Positions 5,823 to 8,285 of a stretch of DNA of 8,285 nucleotides are shown here, piece after piece (within the stretch, counting starts at the first letter, position 1; the number at the start of each line of letters is the position of its first letter). Under the pieces are notes generated by a model. The model was not told the DNA's origin. It did not search any database and saw only the letters and a list, made by a program, of their open reading frames with translations. The stretch lies in contig CAYVKY010000104.1 in assembly GCA_964452115.1 (NCBI GenBank), positions 1-8,285 of the forward strand, written 5' to 3'. The stretch is from CAYVKY01 sp964452115. Its GTDB lineage: Bacteria; Bacteroidota; Ignavibacteria; Tepidaquicellales; Tepidaquicellaceae. The position numbers and the translations under genes were made by a program.

Positions 5823-6380
5823 ATGACAGAAGAAATAATAATAGCAGGTTTCGGCGGTCAGGGCGTTCTCTCCATGGGACAGACACTCGGCTACGCTGCA
5901 ATGGTTGAAGATAAATATGTATCCTGGATGCCTTCTTACGGTCCTGAAATGAGAGGCGGAACTGCAAACTGTATGACAATCCTGTCAGACAGCCACATCA
6001 GTTCTCCGATTGTATCAAGATACGATACAGCAATCCTTTTAAATCAGCCTTCAATGGATAAATTTGATTCCCGAGTAAAACCGGGAGGCATTATCCTTTA
6101 TGAACCGAACACGATTTTAAAACCGTCCGTCAGAAAGGATATTGAAATTTACGCAATTCCGGCTTCGCAAGAAGCTAATAAGCTGAACAATTCAAAAATC
6201 GCAAATATGATTATGCTCGGTGCATATCTTGAAAGAAAACCAATGGTGAGCATTGATTCGGTTATCAAAGCTCTGAAAAAAGTTTTACCGGAAAGATATC
6301 ATCATCTGCTCGATATAAACAGAAAAGGACTCGAAGTCGGCAGCGAAATTATGAAATCGCTTGCTGCGGTTGTAAAATAA
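5823..6380 (+). CDS. korC: 2-oxoacid:ferredoxin oxidoreductase gamma subunit
   Basis: This 185-residue protein is of the usual length for the separate gamma subunit of four-subunit 2-oxoacid oxidoreductases. The glycine-rich GFGGQGV (9-15) opens the domain, and SYGPEMRGGTANC (38-50) is the second family signature. A Rossmann-like region with DTAILLNQPS (68-77) and PGGIILYEP (87-95) follows. In the family this subunit helps form the CoA-binding side of the active site. Unlike its neighbours, this gene has a visible ribosome binding site, AAGGAAAGGGA, ending 9 bases before the ATG. It is the last gene of the operon and is followed by a strong terminator. Confidence 0.93.
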   Translation: MTEEIIIAGFGGQGVLSMGQTLGYAAMVEDKYVSWMPSYGPEMRGGTANCMTILSDSHISSPIVSRYDTAILLNQPSMDKFDSRVKPGGIILYEPNTILKPSVRKDIEIYAIPASQEANKLNNSKIANMIMLGAYLERKPMVSIDSVIKALKKVLPERYHHLLDINRKGLEVGSEIMKSLAAVVK

Positions 6381-6408
6381 ACGAAAGATAAAGATAAAGT
6401 AATTTTTT

Positions 6409-6444
6409 AATGCCCTGCACGGATTCCGTCAGGGCATTTTTATT
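6409..6444 (+). terminator. Rho-independent terminator of the oxidoreductase operon
   Basis: AATGCCCTG (6409-6417) pairs with CAGGGCATT (6430-6438). The stem is extended inside by ACGG/CCGT with one bulged C, and a five-base T-run (6437-6441) follows at once. It starts 28 bases after the gamma stop and ends before the hydrolase gene, so the two are separate transcription units. The short remaining leader (6445-6456) means the hydrolase promoter must overlap the terminator region or sit upstream of it. Confidence 0.9.
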
Positions 6445-6456
6445 AATATACAAACT

Positions 6457-7992
6457 ATGAGAATCAGAAATTTTTTTGCTGCATTATTTTTACTTTTAAT
6501 TGTTTCTGCCGCGTATCCGCAGGATTTTAAACTCAACGGAACAAGTATTGACTCTTACGTTTCCGATATGATGAAGCGGTGGGACATACCCGGAATGTCA
6601 GTTGCAATCGTTAAAGGCAGTGATGTGATATTTGCCAAAGGATACGGCGTGAGGGAGCTCGGTAAACCGGAGACCGTAGATGAGAATACGCTTTTTGCAA
6701 TCGCTTCGAATTCCAAAGCGTTCACCGGAACCGCAATTGCAATGCTTGAACTTGATAAAAAACTTTCGCTCGAAGATAAGATTGTCAAATATTTTCCTGA
6801 CTTTAAACTCTATGACGACAGATGGTCGCAGGAGGCAACTATCAAAGATATGCTTTCGCACCGCATCGGACTCGGTACGTTCGAAGGCGACTTTGTCACC
6901 TGGGGTACAAATTTTTCGCGTATGGATTTAATCAATAAAATCAGATACGTAAAACCGGAATACAATTTCCGCGACGGCTATGGTTACTGCAATACGGGAT
7001 TTCTGATTGGCGGTGAAATAGTGCGGATAGTATCGGGCGAATCGTATGACGATTTTATAAAAGATAAATTTTTCACTCCTCTCGGAATGACGCGTACAAT
7101 TTCATCCGTAAGCGGACTGAATAATTTTGACAACATCGCAGCACCGCACACTTATAATTATGACAATCAAATGGTTTCTATTCCGTGGAGAAATGTTGAC
7201 AATATTGCTCCCGCAGGCGGTATCATTTCAAGCGCTGCGGATATGGCAAAGTGGGTTGTGATGCAGGTGAACGAAGGAATGTATATGAACAAAGAGATTG
7301 TGCCGAAGGAAGCAATTTTAAAAACTCAAACGCCTTATAACGTGATGCAGATTCCGACTCACGGATTTCCTTCATCAACGAAGAGACATTTTCTATCGTA
7401 CGGACTCGGATGGTTTATGGGAGACTACAAAGGAAAATTGTATCTCGAACATTCCGGAGGATATGACGGAATGGTGTCGCGCGTTGCATTTATGCCGGAT
7501 GAAAAATTCGGGCTCGTGATACTGACGAACAACGACCAGAACAATGCAATCACAACACTGATGTATCAGATATTCGATGAAATGACGCATTCACAGACGA
7601 TGAATTGGGATAGTATGTATTATGCCCGTTCAATTCCATCGATGGAGGAAAATAAAAAAGTGTGGGATAAAACAATGCAGCGGAAAAATACAAACATCGC
7701 TCCGTCATTTTCAATGAGCACTTTGGAAGGCACATACACAAGCGAGCAGGCAGGTGATATATACATCACCGAAAAAGGAGGCAGTTATATTCTGACTATG
7801 GAATGCCGTCCCGGTATGAAGATTGTACTCGATAATTTCAGCGGCGACACGCTCACCGCAGTATCGAATGATTTTGTTTTAGGCAGATGCCTTGCGCCGG
7901 TTAAATCAAATGGAGGTGCGGTTACATCCATCAGCATCCGGGTTTCGGATTTCGTTGACCCGCTATATTATGAGTTTATAAAGAAGGATTAA
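6457..7992 (+). CDS. Secreted serine hydrolase, class C beta-lactamase/PBP-like family, with C-terminal accessory domain
   Basis: This 511-residue protein starts with a signal peptide (MRIRN, hydrophobic to about residue 19, YPQ before D23), so it is exported. The catalytic domain (about 27-375) has the three family motifs: S84-x-x-K87 (SNSK; nucleophile and general base), Y177-x-N179 (YCN) and H332-S-G (HSG) in place of the K-T-G of true beta-lactamases. Other landmarks are MLSHRIGLG (132-140), GGIISSAADMAKW (254-266) and FGLVILTNND (351-360). The remaining part (about 415-505), beginning LEGTYTSEQAGDIYI, looks like the beta-rich DUF3471-type or lipocalin-like tail common in this group. The family covers esterases, D-aminopeptidases and peptidases; the HSG variant argues against classical antibiotic resistance, and the substrate is unknown. 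It is a single gene, with a terminator before it and repeats after it. No Shine-Dalgarno sequence is visible. Confidence 0.88.
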   Translation: MRIRNFFAALFLLLIVSAAYPQDFKLNGTSIDSYVSDMMKRWDIPGMSVAIVKGSDVIFAKGYGVRELGKPETVDENTLFAIASNSKAFTGTAIAMLELDKKLSLEDKIVKYFPDFKLYDDRWSQEATIKDMLSHRIGLGTFEGDFVTWGTNFSRMDLINKIRYVKPEYNFRDGYGYCNTGFLIGGEIVRIVSGESYDDFIKDKFFTPLGMTRTISSVSGLNNFDNIAAPHTYNYDNQMVSIPWRNVDNIAPAGGIISSAADMAKWVVMQVNEGMYMNKEIVPKEAILKTQTPYNVMQIPTHGFPSSTKRHFLSYGLGWFMGDYKGKLYLEHSGGYDGMVSRVAFMPDEKFGLVILTNNDQNNAITTLMYQIFDEMTHSQTMNWDSMYYARSIPSMEENKKVWDKTMQRKNTNIAPSFSMSTLEGTYTSEQAGDIYITEKGGSYILTMECRPGMKIVLDNFSGDTLTAVSNDFVLGRCLAPVKSNGGAVTSISIRVSDFVDPLYYEFIKKD

Positions 7993-8052
7993 GTGAAAAT
8001 AAAATTACCTTTATTAGCCGGAGAGGTGTAAAAAAAGAAGAATTATCACATA

Positions 8053-8073
8053 TAACCTTCCCATGCTCCGGAG
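8053..8073. repeat. Partial copy of the CCTTCCCAAGCT repeat plus CTCCGGAG palindrome
   Basis: TAACCTTCCCATGCT at 8053-8067 matches TAACCTTCCCAAGCT at 3271-3285 in 14 of 15 positions. Its right arm is not present; the sequence instead runs into the perfect palindrome CTCCGGAG (8066-8073). This looks like a decayed or alternative member of the same repeat family. Confidence 0.45.
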
Positions 8074-8105
8074 ACTGTGCAAAAATGAAATAAACAAGAA
8101 TAAAA

Positions 8106-8117
8106 GGGCTAAAGCCC
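8106..8117. repeat. Hairpin GGGCT-AA-AGCCC
   Basis: Perfect 5-bp arms lie around two bases; the real loop would be four bases. The following CACATCTG is not a T-tract, so it is not a good terminator for the upstream hydrolase gene. It fits the pattern of short palindromic repeats seen across the gene-free parts of this window. Confidence 0.5.
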
Positions 8118-8183
8118 ACATCTGTCCAAAATAAAATACTAATCGTGTAATTTTTTACTCACGACTCAGCTGTATTTTTTTCC

Positions 8184-8216
8184 TCACCCCGTAGGGGTGA
8201 AATGTCTGTAGCACCG
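8184..8216. repeat. Palindromic repeat copy 1, ACCCCGTAGGGGT plus ATGTCTGTAGC tail
   Basis: TCACCCC and GGGGTGA form perfect 7-bp arms around a GTA triloop (8184-8200), followed by AATGTCTGTAGCAC. The second copy begins 49 bases further on with the same core and a similar tail, so the unit is about 30 bases. Confidence 0.75.
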
Positions 8217-8232
8217 GAATCTCTAAGTCTGT

Positions 8233-8263
8233 TTACCCCGTAGGGGTTTGATGTTTATAGCTC
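8233..8263. repeat. Palindromic repeat copy 2, ACCCCGTAGGGGT plus ATGTTTATAGC tail
   Basis: The 13-base core (8235-8247) is identical to copy 1. The tail ATGTTTATAGC differs from ATGTCTGTAGC at two positions, both pyrimidine or purine transitions. The direct-repeat arrangement with a unique spacer of about 17 bases could continue past the window, but only two copies are visible. Confidence 0.75.
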
Positions 8264-8285
8264 ATTTTTATTATACACTAATATA

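Larger units (their letters stand above)
7993..8285. other. Gene-free 3' spacer with clustered repeat elements
   Basis: No open frame of note is present. From left to right it holds CCGGAG (8018-8023) facing CTCCGG (8066-8071) 42 bases away, a partial copy of the 3271 repeat (8053-8067), the hairpin at 8106-8117, a 14-base match to 3358-3371 in inverted orientation (8122-8135), T-rich stretches at 8151-8156 and 8175-8181 without a strong stem before them, and two ACCCCGTAGGGGT elements. No convincing intrinsic terminator for the hydrolase gene could be identified. Confidence 0.6.

Noticed and set aside
6457..7992. Antibiotic-resistance beta-lactamase
   Set aside because: The third motif is HSG instead of KTG and a long C-terminal accessory domain is present. 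This fits the broad serine hydrolase family rather than an AmpC resistance enzyme.
8184..8263. Possible CRISPR array
   Set aside because: There are only two copies, with a strong internal palindrome, degenerate tails, a spacer of about 17 bases and no cas genes in the window.

Overview
The window is AT-rich bacterial DNA and looks like a member of the Bacteroidota/Ignavibacteria/Chlorobi group. The pointers are mostly AT-rich leaders without Shine-Dalgarno sequences, a ferredoxin-VorB-beta-gamma 2-oxoacid oxidoreductase operon, an ECF sigma factor paired with a small membrane protein of a type common in that group, and intergenic spaces packed with short perfect hairpin repeats. The taxonomic placement is inference from these traits.

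The left part is read on the minus strand. Positions 1-824 hold the N-terminal 274 codons of a secreted Asp-box (BNR/sialidase-fold) repeat protein that runs off the window. A spacer with a heptamer tandem repeat and a small hairpin follows. Next comes a compact four-gene operon transcribed from 3073 down to 1132: an ECF sigma factor (apparently starting at TTG), a single-pass membrane protein in the anti-sigma position, a membrane-anchored CnrX/Spy-like periplasmic sensor with a Met-rich tail, and a secreted Spy/CpxP-like protein. It ends in a strong intrinsic terminator at 1063-1112. The layout suggests an envelope or metal stress sensing relay: sensor outside, anti-sigma in the membrane, sigma factor inside, and a Spy-like chaperone as an output or co-sensor.

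The divergent spacer 3074-3474 carries no gene but holds a run of perfect dyads, three of them directly abutting or overlapping between 3236 and 3299.

The right part is read on the plus strand. Positions 3475-6380 encode a complete four-subunit 2-oxoacid:ferredoxin oxidoreductase: a 2[4Fe-4S] ferredoxin subunit, an alpha subunit of KorA/VorB type, a TPP-binding beta subunit and a gamma subunit. Together they would interconvert a 2-oxoacid plus CoA with acyl-CoA, CO2 and reduced ferredoxin. A strong terminator (6409-6444) separates this operon from an independent gene for a secreted serine hydrolase of the class C beta-lactamase/PBP-like family with a C-terminal accessory domain. The last 290 bases are non-coding and contain another cluster of hairpin repeats, including two copies of an ACCCCGTAGGGGT element.

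The genes themselves are recognisable families. The least explained parts are the dense hairpin repeats in the gene-free spaces and the composition of the sensor operon. I did not find a clearly new multi-gene system.
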